A DNA stretch of 64,000 nucleotides. Origin: Lutraria lutraria. Lineage: Eukaryota; Mollusca; Bivalvia; Venerida; Mactridae. The notes beneath the pieces are model-generated. The model did no database searches, had not been told where the DNA came from, and was given only the letters and a program-made list of their open reading frames with translations. Of this stretch, positions 27,443-41,200 are shown piece by piece. The DNA lies in contig OZ026841.1 of assembly GCA_964023205.1 (NCBI GenBank), forward strand, positions 25,623,561-25,687,560, given 5' to 3'. Within the stretch, counting starts at the first letter, position 1. The number at the start of each line of letters is the position of its first letter. A program made the translations under genes and the position numbers.

Positions 27443-29218
27443 TGGCTAAAGACCACAAGAAAGTAGATGTAAGCACACCGGGCTTGATATACATTATCGT
27501 TAAACCTCTAGAAGAAGATACGTATGATTTGCCATGGTTTAATTTCCCGAGAAGTATAAGCATGCGAAGAAGAATGAGTACTTTTTCTACAGTAAACCCG
27601 GAAGGAACTTCAAACGCATTTAACAAACATACATAATTTGAGACAGTTTCCTCGCGTGTAGTCATAAAAATACCAATGCATAGAGTTGTGCTAGGGTCCG
27701 GGTTGGAAAGAATTTTCAAAACGTCCCGAGTTTGTCTGGTGTTTCAACATGGAAGAATCTATACTAAATTTAGACCGAACCGGACCGTACTGAATAAATA
27801 TCGCTTGCTGATTGGCTACAACCAAATTCATTATATTTCAACCAATCAGACGACACGATTCCTTTGCATCATTTTGCTGTCAACATGTTCGCATCGGCAT
27901 TCAAAATAATCGAGAGTCTAGCGATATTTTGTCATTTTCCGACGTTTATAGCTCAGCTGTGACTGGAGTCCTTCATATTTTGAAGAAAGACATTGCCTCT
28001 GACCAAAGTATGTGAAATTAATTACTGTTATTGTGTTTAACTGTGCAAATTTTACCAAAAATCGTCGGTATTTATAAAGTTCAAGGGGACGGCCGGATTT
28101 ACATATTTCAATTTTGGATTATTTAGTCGAACTTTGGGCTTTTTTGGGAGATATTTGGCGGATGTTCACCAAATGAACGGTGTTTCCTGTTAGTTGGATC
28201 CTTTCTGCCGGCGACCATCTGAAATTTAAAGGGACATCAAACATGTATAAAAGTGTAACCTTTCTTTTGGGACACCCTGTATTTACAAGTTCAAGGCTAA
28301 ACAATTCAAGTGTTTGGTTTTGATAATGTCGAGGGCATACCTCATGGCGACATTAATTAGGTCCACAAGACAGTACGAAATAAAGGAATACAAGTTTTTC
28401 CATCATAAGGACAGGCAAAATCATTTATTAGAATCTTGGACATTTTCTTTGTAATGACTGATATACTGTAAATTAAAAGTTGAAGGTTTTCAAATTCATC
28501 TCGGTGTGCGTCTAGCACAAACTGCTGGGTAATAGTCATCAATTACAATCTATACATAGCGTGACGTCACTACGTTCGTTTGTCTAATCTCTATTCTTGG
28601 AACTGATTACAGGCCGCATTTAGATAATTAACTATGCACTAACATACCATCATACTTACTCAACTAATTGCATGTAGACTGATTCACCATGTGTCCGTCA
28701 TACATACCTATGTAACCGTACATGCTCAGTCTCTATTTAATTGATATCAAAACAAATTGTTCAGTTACAACCACTAAAGAACGTAGACAAGTCCCTCTAC
28801 AACCCGCGCTGATTATGCAATTCACAGTAAGATACCTACGTATCATATACACATTGCTGCCAACGACAATAACCCAACACGTAATGATAGCACGATACAG
28901 TAGCCTTGAATTGGCGCATAGCGCAACATATCAAACTAAAGCAATACGGCTAGTTTCGTTAAAGTAACCTCCACGTGAAATGCGAATAACAATCGCTATT
29001 GTTGCAGAAATCTGCAATTGATAGATATTTGGCGAACTTTGAGTACAAATATATCCGTCGTACGGCTAGACACAATTATACAAGTAGTAACTGAGTATTA
29101 ATGCAAAACGTACAAAATACGCTGTTTCTATTTCATTTTTAATTGCCAGAAACAAACGCCAAGCGATTGAAGAATGTTATGTAGCCTATATAACGCTAAC
29201 GAACGAAAAAAACGATCC
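27443..29218. other. Intergenic stretch with no recognised gene
   Basis: Only short unconvincing frames are present. A CAGGGTGTCCCAAAAG motif (reverse orientation, near 28278) resembles a DNA-transposon end. Confidence 0.5.
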
Positions 29219-29310
29219 GTGGCCGGCCTCGAACCCACTACAAAAAGTTTGTCTCGAAAGCTTTCAATGCCCGACGCTTTACCGACTGCGCCAGCGCTGC
29301 ACTGTCTGAC
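29219..29310 (-). repeat. tRNA-like SINE head
   Basis: On the minus strand a box A-like TGGCGCAGTCGGTAAAGCG and a box B-like GGTTCGAGGCC are spaced as in a tRNA. The fold is imperfect and the surroundings look like a retroposon, so this is a SINE promoter and not a working tRNA gene. Confidence 0.55.
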
Positions 29311-29544
29311 GTGATTCGGTACTTATATATCAAGGTATTTGTGCACGTGTTCGGTTGATTAGTTTCAAGTTACTGTAAAATTGACCAGTTTTACGCTATC
29401 AAAAATTACTGTAAGAGACATACGTAGATATATTACCAAAACAACCATTTCCCTTGCTGTCCTAGATACTCTGTTTGTGCGTTTCCTGTACGTAATTGGG
29501 TTACTTCCCTTTGTTGATGATGCACGTTAATGCGTGTTCGTTAC

Positions 29545-30773
29545 TAGAGCTGCAACGATTCGCTCGAATGCATCGAAAAATCGGTTCCACACCCGTCGAT
29601 TCGATTTCGATGCAGAGACTGCAAAATTCGATTCGATCCGCATTTTAAACATACGCGCCGACAATGGCACATCTGTATCCGCACTTTAAACATGTTGATT
29701 TTGTTACGCGGCGTACGATTGGTCAGTATATATCACTAAGCAACAATGGTTTCTCCCGAGCTAAAAGATGCACCAAAAACATTGAACTTTGAGGTTTTGG
29801 GAACATTGTGGGTTCCGTGATGTTTCACATGCGAAAGCAACATGTAAAACGTGTTTTGCGGATGTAAACTATCCAAAGTCCGACAGCACGACCAATCTAA
29901 TGAAACGCGAACACTCGGTCGATATAAAGTATCCGATATGTCAGAGAAAAAGACTTATGTCACTGGTCAATGAAACTAACTTTGACCGTCTTATGTGAAG
30001 AAAAAAATAATGTTTGACAGGTCAAGCTTGATACATACAATTCCACTGCAAGACATGCGCCCAGACAGCACATTTCAAAGTCGTGGTTGTCCATTACTTA
30101 ATTGTTGATTATCAAGTGTGTGTGTTTTTTTTAATTTTCTAGTCAACAGAAAGTAGTGGTGTGGTCATTTATCGATAGAAATTGTCAACAGAAATTTCCT
30201 GTGTTCTTTTGATGTTTTAATTTCAAAATGTTTAATGAATTTCTGTCGATCTAATAATTAAGATCTCATAAGATATAAAACTATGATGTTTTTTTTTTGT
30301 TTTGTTTTTTTGTTTGTTTATTGTACAAACAAAAACAATTAAAATGTATCTGCAGCTATTTTTAGTTATTCTCTGGGACACCCGCAGCAGCTGTCAAATA
30401 AACTTAGAATTAAGTAAGTAAGTAAGACTCTACATGTAAGTCATATATTGTGATTTTTTTTATTCAAAATGTCAACAGAAAAGTTTGTTATTTAAGTTGT
30501 TCTGGATGAAATTCTTCACTATTAAAGGTTTCATATTATCCTAATTAATGCTTCGGAATAATTTAAAAACAACACCCTATAGATATACTACTATATTCTG
30601 AATACTTGTAAGACAGGCATTCATGTATCACACAAACATGCAAAATAGAATAAAACTAACCTATTAAGTTACCAGCAATATGTCAAATATGAATCGAATC
30701 GAAAATAATCGAATCGAGGAATTTGGTATCGGAATCGAATCGAATCTGTTCTGAGTGAATCGTTGCAGCTCTA
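29545..30773 (+). mobile_element. Short hAT-type element, copy B, inverted relative to copy A
   Basis: Same 1.2-kb element as at 18351-19578 but in opposite orientation, with ends TAGAGCTGCAACGATT and AATCGTTGCAGCTCTA. It encodes a BED-finger remnant on the plus strand near 29789-29998 (FWEHCGF ... CKTCFADVNYP ... STTNLMKREHS), which differs from copy A after the second Cys pair. No clean 8-bp duplication: TTCGTTAC on the left, ATCGTTAC 3 bp beyond the right end. Confidence 0.85.
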
Positions 30774-31638
30774 TAAATCGTTACCATCAGGGTGTGATAA
30801 AAAATGATTGCATCTTACCAAGTATAAATCTACTCAACTGAATGCAATCTGAGATTGTGAAAACGAAGGAATGACATTTTCAGTGATGTCGTCTTCTTAC
30901 ACATTCCCGGGTTTATTTAGTTCCTACCTAGCATGGGGCGTAGGGGGTGTTTGACACAAGACGGTCCCAAAATCAGTCAGACAGTTCTCTCCGCATGTGC
31001 TTACTTACAGGGTGTCCCAAAAGAAAGGTAACACTTTAATACGTGTTTAATTTCCCTTTAAATTGCAGATGAATACATAATATTTATATAGATATGTAGA
31101 TCAAAAATGTTAGTTTTTTGTGTCAGAGAACCTTGTAAATATCTTCAGAATTTGCAACTTAATACAAATTTGAGAACAAAAGTGCATTTTTCATCATTAA
31201 CGTCTGCTTACTTACATTCCTAATTTGTTAAGTTCGCAAATGTATCATATACAATTTCAATGCGGTGCCTGGTCTCCCTCATTCATTTTGGAATTGTTCT
31301 GCGATTAGTCGGCTCCACTATTCTCAGACTGATAGTTTTTAAATGATTGTAACAAACAGTATGATAAATATTGTGTCACTAAAATAATATATTCATACAT
31401 TTTCTTTAATTGCTTTCCTATAGTAAAGAAAGGACGAGCTTCTGTATATATTGATAATTTTTGGTATTATTTTGCCTTGTGTTCAGACACCATACAACTA
31501 TGTCCTTGTTAAAAGTATCTTGCCCTGTGCCGACGTATACTCCTGCTTCTTTGTTCGCAATTATTTATGTGAAGAGGTAAAGTCTGTAGACGTCGTAGAT
31601 TCTCTGTTCAAGTTGTATGACTTTTACTTCTACTTTAG

Positions 31639-33210
31639 AACAGGAATATTGAGGCGTATTTATCCACGTCATTTGTTATTGCTGGTGGTGGTGGTGTGTA
31701 GCGTTGCCATGGTTTCAAGCCATCGCTACGAAAGACTGAAGAACAGGATAATTGGAATGAGTTCTTCTATGTGTAAAGTTCGTATTTCACTTTCTGCTTA
31801 TTACATGTGTGTTTTACATCAATGTAGTTTAGTTGAAATAAAGATCATGGACAATATAGACCAATAAGTGTTTATTGTTTTTTGTTTTTTTTAGATGGGT
31901 GGTCTAACCCAGGTGGATGTATGGGGTAGTACTCCGTCGTTAAAGCATGGATAAATATCTGCCAAAATGACCCTGGCTGTAAGCAACGTTTAGCCCTAGA
32001 GAAAAAAGACCAAACAAACCAACATAATAAAAAGTATTATTATTCATATTATTAAGATAGAATATAATGGAGAGCATTGTGTATCCTATTTGAAAAATAT
32101 TGAAATATGCCGTATTTTTTATCATTTTCCTAGTCTGTGCAGCGTTCTTGTTTCATTTCGAAAATTCGGGGGAAAATAACAGTAATTATTTCCTGTCAGC
32201 TTTTTTAATGTGTGAATATGAATTTACCTGTACTGGAGTTAAAATCAATTCTGACAACTTGATAGTCATGGCAATCAGCTGAAGACAATCATCTAGACAC
32301 GGATGATTCTACTTTCATGCGAGAAGACAGAGAGCTTGAACAATCTGACTTTAATGAAACTAAACAACTGAAGGAAGGAAGTAAGGCGTTGGTAGATGAA
32401 AAATTACATCGTATTAAGAGTTGGTTTTCAGAGGCAAAGACGGAATTCATTCTTGAACAAACGAAGAGAACTGACGCACTTGAAGCTCTGTATGAAAAGC
32501 TCGTAAATGCTTCAAATGATATCATAAATCGCACGCAGAAACTCACCGACGATGCAATGACTCAAATTTGTTATACCATAAGAGAAGCTGAAGAAATTTG
32601 AAGGAAGTCTTAAATGTAGCGTCTTATAAAAAAGAAGAAACGGTATTTAAAGTGTTGGACACTTTACACAATAATACGCTTTCAAAGGCTTATCATCATG
32701 TAGCTGTAAATTTACTTTCTATCAAAAGAGTGCCACAACGACGGCAGAACGACACTATTATCAAATGTCTTTGATGCGTGTGATACCCATAACGAAAACG
32801 ATACAAGCGAATACACTATAGAGTCTGACATAGTACGTCTTGCTGACGTCTTTCTACATCCTTCCGGAGGAGTTAGTGGACGTGCGGAGGTCTATTATGA
32901 AGGCTCATGGGGTACCATTTGTGATGACCACTTTGACGACCAAGATGCTACAGATGTATGTAACATGCTTGGTTATGAAAATGGAAACTACACACTAGCT
33001 AATGGGTTAGGTTATGGCACCGGAAATATATGGCTAGACGATTTAAGATGCACTGGGGATGAAAAAAGTATATTTGATTGTGAACGTTATCAAACACGTT
33101 TTTGGTTTCCTTCAAGTAAAAGTGAAGACGATGATGATATTTATAATGACGTGGGTGAACATAACTGCAATCATTATGACGATGCCTTTGTCGTTTGTAC
33201 GAATGCATAG
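31639..33210 (+). pseudogene. Class-A-scavenger-receptor-like gene: membrane helix, coiled coil, C-terminal SRCR domain; frame broken twice
   Basis: Exon 31639-31772 encodes RRIYPRHLLLLVVVVCSVAM, a membrane helix after a basic stretch, as in type II receptors. It splices in phase to an exon starting at 32279, which encodes an acidic, heptad-rich helical region (EQSDFNETKQLKEGSKALVD ... RTDALEALYEKLVNASNDI). That frame stops at 32599, but the helical region continues in the next frame (LKEVLNVASYKKEETVFKVL ...) to about 32725. The original frame then resumes (SKECHNDGRTTLLSNVFDAC) into a full SRCR domain: VRLADVFLHPSGGVSGRAEV, GSWGTICDD, DVCNMLGY, IWLDDLRC, HNCNHYDDAFVVC, with six Cys as in group A. 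It ends in TAG at 33208. The domain order matches SR-A type receptors that bind polyanionic or microbial ligands (family knowledge). Either a young pseudogene or two assembly indels; the start exon is not identified. Confidence 0.65.
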
Positions 33211-34045
33211 TCAACATGCCATAGTATGTATATTAGTTTCCATTGAAAGCAGATTGTATGACAGCCAAGTTGGATTTCAGGAAAGAAAAATATAAACTTA
33301 TTTGTTGTTTAAATAACAGATCCCCACAACATACATGGATAATAAGCTGTTTTATCATTTGCCTTTCAATATTCGAACCTTTTTGTTTCGAACGTACTCG
33401 TTGCTTAGAAACAGAAATAAAAACCTGTAACATCTGTCAAAACAACAATTGTTGTCAAATATGTTTTATAGCACGTGTGTATTGAATGTTTCTTACGTTC
33501 ACCATATGAAGAAAATACACATTTAAATGTGTACAAACGACAAATATAAACCATATACATGTATGTCTGCAATGTTCAGACTTGTTTTATGTTGTCCTTT
33601 TCAGCAAAATTATTTCAATTATCACATGTACTAATATTATGAACACTTACCGTCGAGTTTACAAAAATCGCTTAATAATGGAAAGTTCTATTGTATGTCT
33701 ACAAAGCTCTAGGTGAAGCTGTCTAATTTGGTGTGATTCCAAATTCTTTCTATATGGTATATTTTTAATTAGCTACATTTATACCATTTGTCATTTCTGT
33801 TTCTAATTCATTCAGTAGTATCACTAGCATAAGCACTTTGACTTCTGTTCTGTTTAAAATGTATATTATACCAATATAATAGAATCAATTTGATATTTGT
33901 CGATATGTCATTTTTTAACATCCTTAACAATTAACTTAGTGCAAGCACGTTTGAATATGGTTGATTTCAACAGTTAGACTCTAAATTGTCATTTTACATT
34001 CTAAATCTACTGAAATGAGCCTGTCAGATGGAGAAATAAAATATT
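33211..34045. other. Intergenic stretch between convergent genes
   Basis: AT-rich sequence between the SRCR gene (plus) and the Hedgehog-like gene (minus), which face each other. It should hold both 3' UTRs. No further coding pattern is seen. Confidence 0.5.
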
Positions 34046-37000
34046 CTATGATTTTAACATCCAATCCACCTCCCAGTTTTTCATATCAAACTTCATCTTA
34101 TTTCTGTCTTTACTTCTCTCCAGACTGCGCCTCTTTCTGTTGTGTGATATTGTTTCAATTTTGTACGGCGTGGTAACCAGTCTACTCCAGGTTGGACATA
34201 CGGAACCCGACCATTGCTCCACCTTCCGCTGTAGAGTAATAATGACGTCATCTTCGTCTGCTTCCGGGTCAATGAAGATGGTCATGTCTGTAACTTGCTT
34301 GTTGTACATCATCAATATCTAAAACAAAAATAAATTAAATATAATGAACGTTAACAATATCCATGTCAGTTGTTTTAATTGAAAATTCCAGTTAGGAGTC
34401 ACTATACATTCGGATATGCTAAGACGAAATAGTATAGCTAGGTCATGACAAACATAAAGTACAGTGCAACCTATCTACAACTACCAGCAATGGGAAGGGC
34501 AGAATGGCTGTTGTAAGGAGTGGCTGTTGTTGAGAGTGAAACTAGAGTAATACATCAATTTGGGTTGCTAGTATACAGGCTGTAACGGGGAGATGACTGT
34601 TGTTCGGAGGTGCTCGTTCATTGAGATTACCCTGTACTTTCTTTGAATATTCACTAACAAGACATTTAATTTAACGGTGTCTTTAATTTAACGGTGTCTC
34701 AAACTGGAACAAACAAAACGAACTAATATATGGCAACAATAAATAAACATTTCTTCAGTTCTTTAGTCTCTTACCTTTAGAACGTTTCTCAGCGCATTTA
34801 CATCTTTGGCGTTTTCAATGTAAACATCGACGTGTCCTTCAGCTTTCCAAGCAAGTTCCTGTTCCACAATCTCTAGTAAAGGACTTGGGTTATCTGCTCC
34901 ACCAAACAACAGTTCATCTGTGTTCTTACGACTATACTTTGCTGTGATGACAGGCACTGAATAGGAAGGAAGAGAATATGAGATATATATTTTTAACAAA
35001 CACATTTTTCTCAACAGAGATGTCATTTGTCATAGTTTACAGAACGCCATTAAATTTATAGAACTACTTCTTGATGATGTAAACTTCCGAAGCAATTAGA
35101 CTTGTACAAATTTAATCCGAGCTGCTACTAAGGGCGTTAAACAGTTATATGGATGAGATTACGTCTTTGTTCGAATAAAGGTCACAATATTGCCACCAGT
35201 GTGTTGATATTTTTTGTTTTTACATGTTCATAATCCAATCTGTTTATCAACACGTAAGGTTATATTCGACTAACGACGTTTATAATTTGTGAAGTCGTCC
35301 ATCCCATCGTAAGATTAATAAGTCTTTATACAGATGTACAAACTCCTTGCATCGGTTACGTCACGCTTTGCTACTATAATGAACTGATCAAGGGAAGTAA
35401 CCGCTGCGGGGAGTTTGACTGATGTAGGGATGAAACAAGAGGGGAAATTATTCTCAGATCGATTCGTTAGAATTTTGAGAAATCTCTTTTAAATATTCAA
35501 CATCATAATTGGATTCAAAGACTTACTGAGAAGGGAGTATATTTGTGTGTTCTCTATGCATATTTTGCCATCATGACATGCTTGTGAATGCACGGCGGAT
35601 TCATGATTCTCTGTGTTAAATATTGACACTTTGTCCATCAGGGGCTGGAATGGGATACTGGCTCTCTCTAAATATCGTAGTACCATCTTTGTACACTTGA
35701 TCACTTTGTCTTTCCATATGGTACCTAAGTAAGTAAATCAAATTTACATTATGAAATTTAGTGTTTGGAAAACAGAAACATTATCAGCAAGTTTTCAATG
35801 AAATAAATCAATACATCATAAATACAAATGCATCAACGCGGATAAAGCATTCTATTTATCTATACAGAAAATAAAATAAGCATATACACATGAAAAATAA
35901 ATTCATTAAGTCATATGGAAAGTAAATTCAGCACATTTACATGGTAATAAATTTACCATATGGAAAACAAAGTAAGCTAATGTACATGGATAATAAATTC
36001 ATCATTTTACATGTCAATACATTCAACAAATTTACATGGTCATAAGGTTCAGCACATTTACATGGAAATAAATTATACAATTTTACATGAGCAATACAAT
36101 CAGCGCATTTTCATTGAATACGTATTAAACATGTTTTGTTTACGAGAAAAACGAATTTGACCTGAAATGTTTCTACCAATATTACATACCTGCACTAGGG
36201 CAGCCACCGCACGTGTGAACAATACAGTCCTCTATTTCCGGTAATATGTCCTTCCTCGGCAATTTACCAGTACCAGCGGCGGACGTTAGGCGCCTTTGTA
36301 AGACTAGGCTGACATTGTACCTCCACTCGTGCGTCTCTGAACAGAAGTCGTCATGTGACTGCCAGCAATATCTGCAGTTTAAAAAAGCGTGCTTTGATGT
36401 GAGCATGATGATAAAAAATCAAAGTACTGAAAGTACTCATGGAAGCTGAACTTACTTAGACTTGCACCTCAACAATGAACGGGAAGCAGTTTAACAACAC
36501 AAATACGTCGTACTTTGGTCCGTATCAAAATGCATGCGCGCCGAGCGAGTGACAGCTGTGGATTGCTGAACTATCATTCTGCTTCAAACAAAACTAAATT
36601 TCGTGGCATTGCTATAATAATTATTCTACATTTACAAAATTATAATCTGCATGACAGCATCCTTGGTATCATTATACTGTTCTCAATAAAATCAATTAAT
36701 TTTAATTGATTTATTTATTGAATTAGTCATGATAAGATTATTTTGGCTATCTAATCCTCATAAGTTTTCTGAAAAGTAACAAAATGCAACATTTTTGTGT
36801 TGAGCAATTAACTCAAATATATTTTCATTCTTGTTATGAATAAGGCATATAAATATGGATCATCGTGTTGAATATAAGTTCATCCAACTAAAGCATCTGT
36901 TTATACCTTGTTTGTGATATTCCAAAGTCTGACTCCGTTCCTAATCTACAGCGTCAGTCAAGACTGTCCCTTTTTTTAAAAAAAAAAATTCAGTGGCTTC

Positions 37001-38242
37001 AATGTTCATTCTCTAATACAGTATAACACGACTGTAGAGGATCGGGCATATTAAAGTACGTACAGCGCAACCTCTCTAGAACGGCCCTGTGGTTGCAACA
37101 AACCTCCCTTCAACAACAACATGTTTTCCCACTGCACGATTTCACTATTATTTTAACATTTTAGAGCAACAACGTCTCAAGAACAACATAATTTTGCTTC
37201 TCACAAAGTGTGTAGTTTTGGGGAGGTTGCTCTGTTATATTATATATTAAACGTATCATTCGGGTCCTCAAAAATTCATTGTAACAGTGTTGCACTGTAT
37301 TGATCTAACAATTTCGGACCCCAGAGATTCATAATTACAGTGTTGCACTGTATTGAACTAACAATTTCGGACCCAATAGATTCATTATAACAGTGTTGTA
37401 CTGTATTGATCTAACAATTTCGGACCCCAGAGATTCAATATAACAGTGTTGTACTGCATTGATCTAACAATTTCGGACCCCATAGATTCATTATAACAGT
37501 GTTGTACTGCATTGATCTAACAATTTCGGACCCCATAGATTCATTATAACAGAGTTGTACTGTATTGAACTAACAATTTCGGACCCCAGAGATTCATTAT
37601 AACCGTATTGCACTGTATTGATCTTACAATTTCGGACCCCAGAGATTCATCATAACCGTATTGCACAGTATTGAACTAACAATTTCGGACCCCAGAGATT
37701 CAATATAACAGTGTTGCACTGTATTGATCTAACAATTTCGGACCCCATAGATTCATTATAACAATGTTGTACTGTATTGAACTAACAATTTCGGACCCCA
37801 GAGATTCATTATAACAGTGTTGTACTGTATTGAACTAACAATTTCGGACCTCAGAGATTCATTATAACAGTGTTGTACTGTATTGAACTAACAATTTCGG
37901 ACCCCAGAGATTCAATATAACAGTGTTGCACTGTATTGATCTAACAATTTCGGACCCCATAGATTCATTATAACAGTGTTGTACTGTATTGAACTAACAA
38001 TTTCGGACCCCAGAGATTCATTATAACTGTATTGCACAGTATTGATCTAACAATTTCGGACCCCAGAGATTCATTATAAGCGTATTGCACTGTATGACCA
38101 CACTGACTTCAATCGTTTAGATTAGTGGAAATGTATACCTACCCGTCTTCGTCAAGGTCAAAGTTGAAGTAGAAGTATTTATCACCTAACACCGGTTTTT
38201 TACAAATCACAGGATCCGGTCTTGCAGTGACGACTGTTCCAT
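34046..38242 (-). CDS. C-terminal region of the Hedgehog-like protein (exons 16-20)
   Basis: Five exons encode about 310 residues with two Cys-rich patches (YCWQSHDDFC; CIVHTCGGCPSAG), a helix with IKCTKMVLRYLE, and a predicted alpha/beta segment (HVDVYIENAKDVNALRNVL ... VTDMTIFIDPEADEDDVII). Exon 17 is bounded by the same intron phases (2, then 1) as exons 10 and 13, hinting at a decayed fourth unit. HNRKRRSLER near the end is a possible convertase site. I do not recognise a named domain. Confidence 0.65.
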
Positions 38243-41200
38243 CTGTAAACATAAAATAAACAGATACAGATTTAATCGGAACAAAATGAAAGCGACTGGT
38301 TTGAAATACATGTTGTATGTCTTCCTCAAAGATAAAAGTCTGAACTTGCCGACACATCCATGGGAGCAGATGTAAACGCTAGATGAATCATGGGAAACGA
38401 CTGAATTTCCATGACTCTTTCCGATCCTTTAACAATTATTAGAAATATATCATTCTTTTTTTGAAAGCATATTGGTGTAGAATTAAGTTGTAGAAGTGTT
38501 AAAAACTGATATAATAGATTAAACTATTTAGTCAATACCGTTCAATATAAGAGATTCAATATGGTGAAGTCTGTCATACAGCCTGGTGTTCCCACTCTCC
38601 CAGACTTCAACTGGTCGATTGTCATCATCAGTCATAGGTCTAAGCTCGAGGTACAGTCTATCTAGTTTACAACCTATACCGATCGCCAAACGTTGCGTTC
38701 GAAGCGTCTTAGAGACTTTGATTATAGCTACAGCTAAATCAAACAAACTATCATCATTTGTTGGTTTATTAGGTTTTATTTCAATTGCTTGTCCCATTTC
38801 ATATCTTAGACGTTCTTTCACGTGCCTTGTAGCGATATTGTCAATATTCACGGATCTAGGTCGATAGCCGGAACCGGAAATGACGTGAAATCCGGCTCCA
38901 TTGTCAAACGCTTCGTAACATAGATCAAGCAGACTGACAAGTACAGCATCGAGTCTAATAAATCGCTTTCCGGGACTGACAAAGTTGCTAAGTCGGAAAT
39001 GCTCGGCAATGTAGTTAGTACTCGTTGATACATCAAACAAGAATGGTTTTCTTGATTCATTTTTCATTGCATCCGGGTAGTCGTACTCATCTTCTTGTCC
39101 GAGAGGAAGTGGAACTCCTACTAGATTAGCCGCTGGAAATTGAACCAGGTGAGTCTGTAATCCATCTTGAACTTTCACGCATACTTCGATATACTTTGGA
39201 GAACTGTATCTTACAAAGTCGAATCCTGCAAGGATGGCTTTTTCTGCGAATTCTTCCATGGTTAGACTAGATGCAGATGTCAGACCTACACGTGCAGCCC
39301 TGTAACAAAATATATGAATACACATGGCGTATAACACATTTAACCTTAATCTCTAACCCTATATCTGTTATACTGTCCGGTCAGTACTATTCAAGATGCA
39401 ATGAGAAAGGCTTTTCTCAGAACAATAGTAGATTTGCTCTACATCTAATATTTCCAAAACGACATTTAGAGATAGTGTCTTTTTTCCAAAATATACAAAT
39501 GTATTAGCTAAGGTATACGTGTCGGAACAAACAGGTCAGACAGCTCTCATTACGATGATCAATATTGAATAAAACTGAGCTGAGATGATTTTTGTCTAAT
39601 GATCGTCATTAACGCGTACAATTTGATGGTTTTACTATGCGAATATATTAAGATGATCACTTACCTGCCTTCTTTGTACAAATCAGATGAATCATCGTTT
39701 GTAACGTTCATGAATAACGACCTTTGAACTTCAACTGATGAAGAATAATACACTAATGTTACATACATTACGGGACGCCAGCCGATATTTTAACGTAGTT
39801 CAAGGGAGGTAACCCGGTATATATTACGAACTATGCACTGGGACATTCTCGGAATGTTTGAAACATTGGTCAGTTTATGATCCATCTGATGTCAATTTAC
39901 AGGTGCTTTGTGATAATGCTTAACTAAATGATCTACACATCACCAACATAATTGTAATTTTCCAATTATATTTGAATTAGCACAGTACCTGAACATATAA
40001 TATAAAAAAAAAGTTTGGACTATTAATAAGCTCAGAGAATTTATATAAAATAGAGAAATATCAGATCTATATAATACATCAAATAGAGAAGTCAATCATC
40101 GCAGTCAATATTTAGATCTACATCATTATAAGATTATCTGGACCTTTCCTGAAATATGCATTAAATTTATATTTTTGTAATATTTGAACATGTCAAGACC
40201 ATGCCATGGTGACTTTAATTCAACCAGATACTAACTATTTCCATCAGAAATTACGGCAAGTCTTTGTAATCTAGTAGCTAGCCTCATATGCATAGTTCTG
40301 GTACCACACCAGGCCCAATGGTCGTCATGGTTACCAGAGGGAGTCGTACAACTCTTGCATTGTCTCGTTTCCACACCGCACCAAGCGTCTGGGGGACCTT
40401 CACTTGCGAATGCCACATCGGTCAGCGGATACTCAACCAACCTGTAACCATGACAATAAAGTGTTTTGTATTTAGATAATGATTTCACGTTTAAAATATA
40501 CTTTCTAAATGATTATCAGGCAACCTAACAACCACTCTTCCGTCAGTAAATGAGTGAAATATTGTTCGACACGGGCGTAATTCTCTAATATCACGATAAT
40601 CTAATACATGTATAAACACGATATGACTGTCATACCTCTTGAATCGTTCGACATCGTCTTGTGACACCTTACCAGTTGACGCACCACATGCATCATCCAT
40701 AGATATCCCTGGAGGATAAGATTCATGAAGATGTATAGGTGGCGCTTTACCATGATCATGTTCTTCTCGTACTGCAGAACCTGTAATAAAACATTCTGAA
40801 TGACAAGATTACAGTCTCAAACAAAATATTGGTCGATATGATAATAACCAATGGGTATTCACCTGTTTGAAACAAATAATTATGTATGTCGTTTTTAATG
40901 TTCAATGTATATTTGTGTTGTTCGGTATATGTTAAAATAATCATTTTAGTTGCCTGCCAAATTTCCCTAATTCCGTAGTATTTCAAAATATCTACAAAGA
41001 ATTGTATGGACAAGGTTTGATACTTGTGATGTTTGTCTGCATCATAGGTAGACTTTCATCCAAACCACGATGATTCAATGTTAAACCTTGAACCACATTA
41101 TTTGAGTATAGGAATTGAATTTATGTGGGAAGAGAACATCGCGGTGTCATCAAATTAAAAAAGCACTTGAAGAACCGAAGCAAGAGAAAGGACAAGAAGC

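Noticed and set aside
31451..31638. Start of the SRCR gene at 31451
   Set aside because: This segment has no coding-like composition and precedes a good splice acceptor at 31638; it is more likely intron. The true first exon was not found.
37264..38093. CRISPR-like regular repeat
   Set aside because: The units abut with no unique spacers, and the setting is a eukaryotic intron.
38539..39000. Active M15/D-Ala-D-Ala peptidase domain
   Set aside because: The strand pattern is similar, but the His/Asp metal and catalytic residues are absent.
40490..40635. Continuation of exon 12 of the Hedgehog-like gene in open frame (IVFIHVLDYRDIRELRP)
   Set aside because: The frame stays open but cannot join exon 13 in phase. 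The donor after ERFKR at 40636 does, and it matches the exon 9/10 junction of unit 1.
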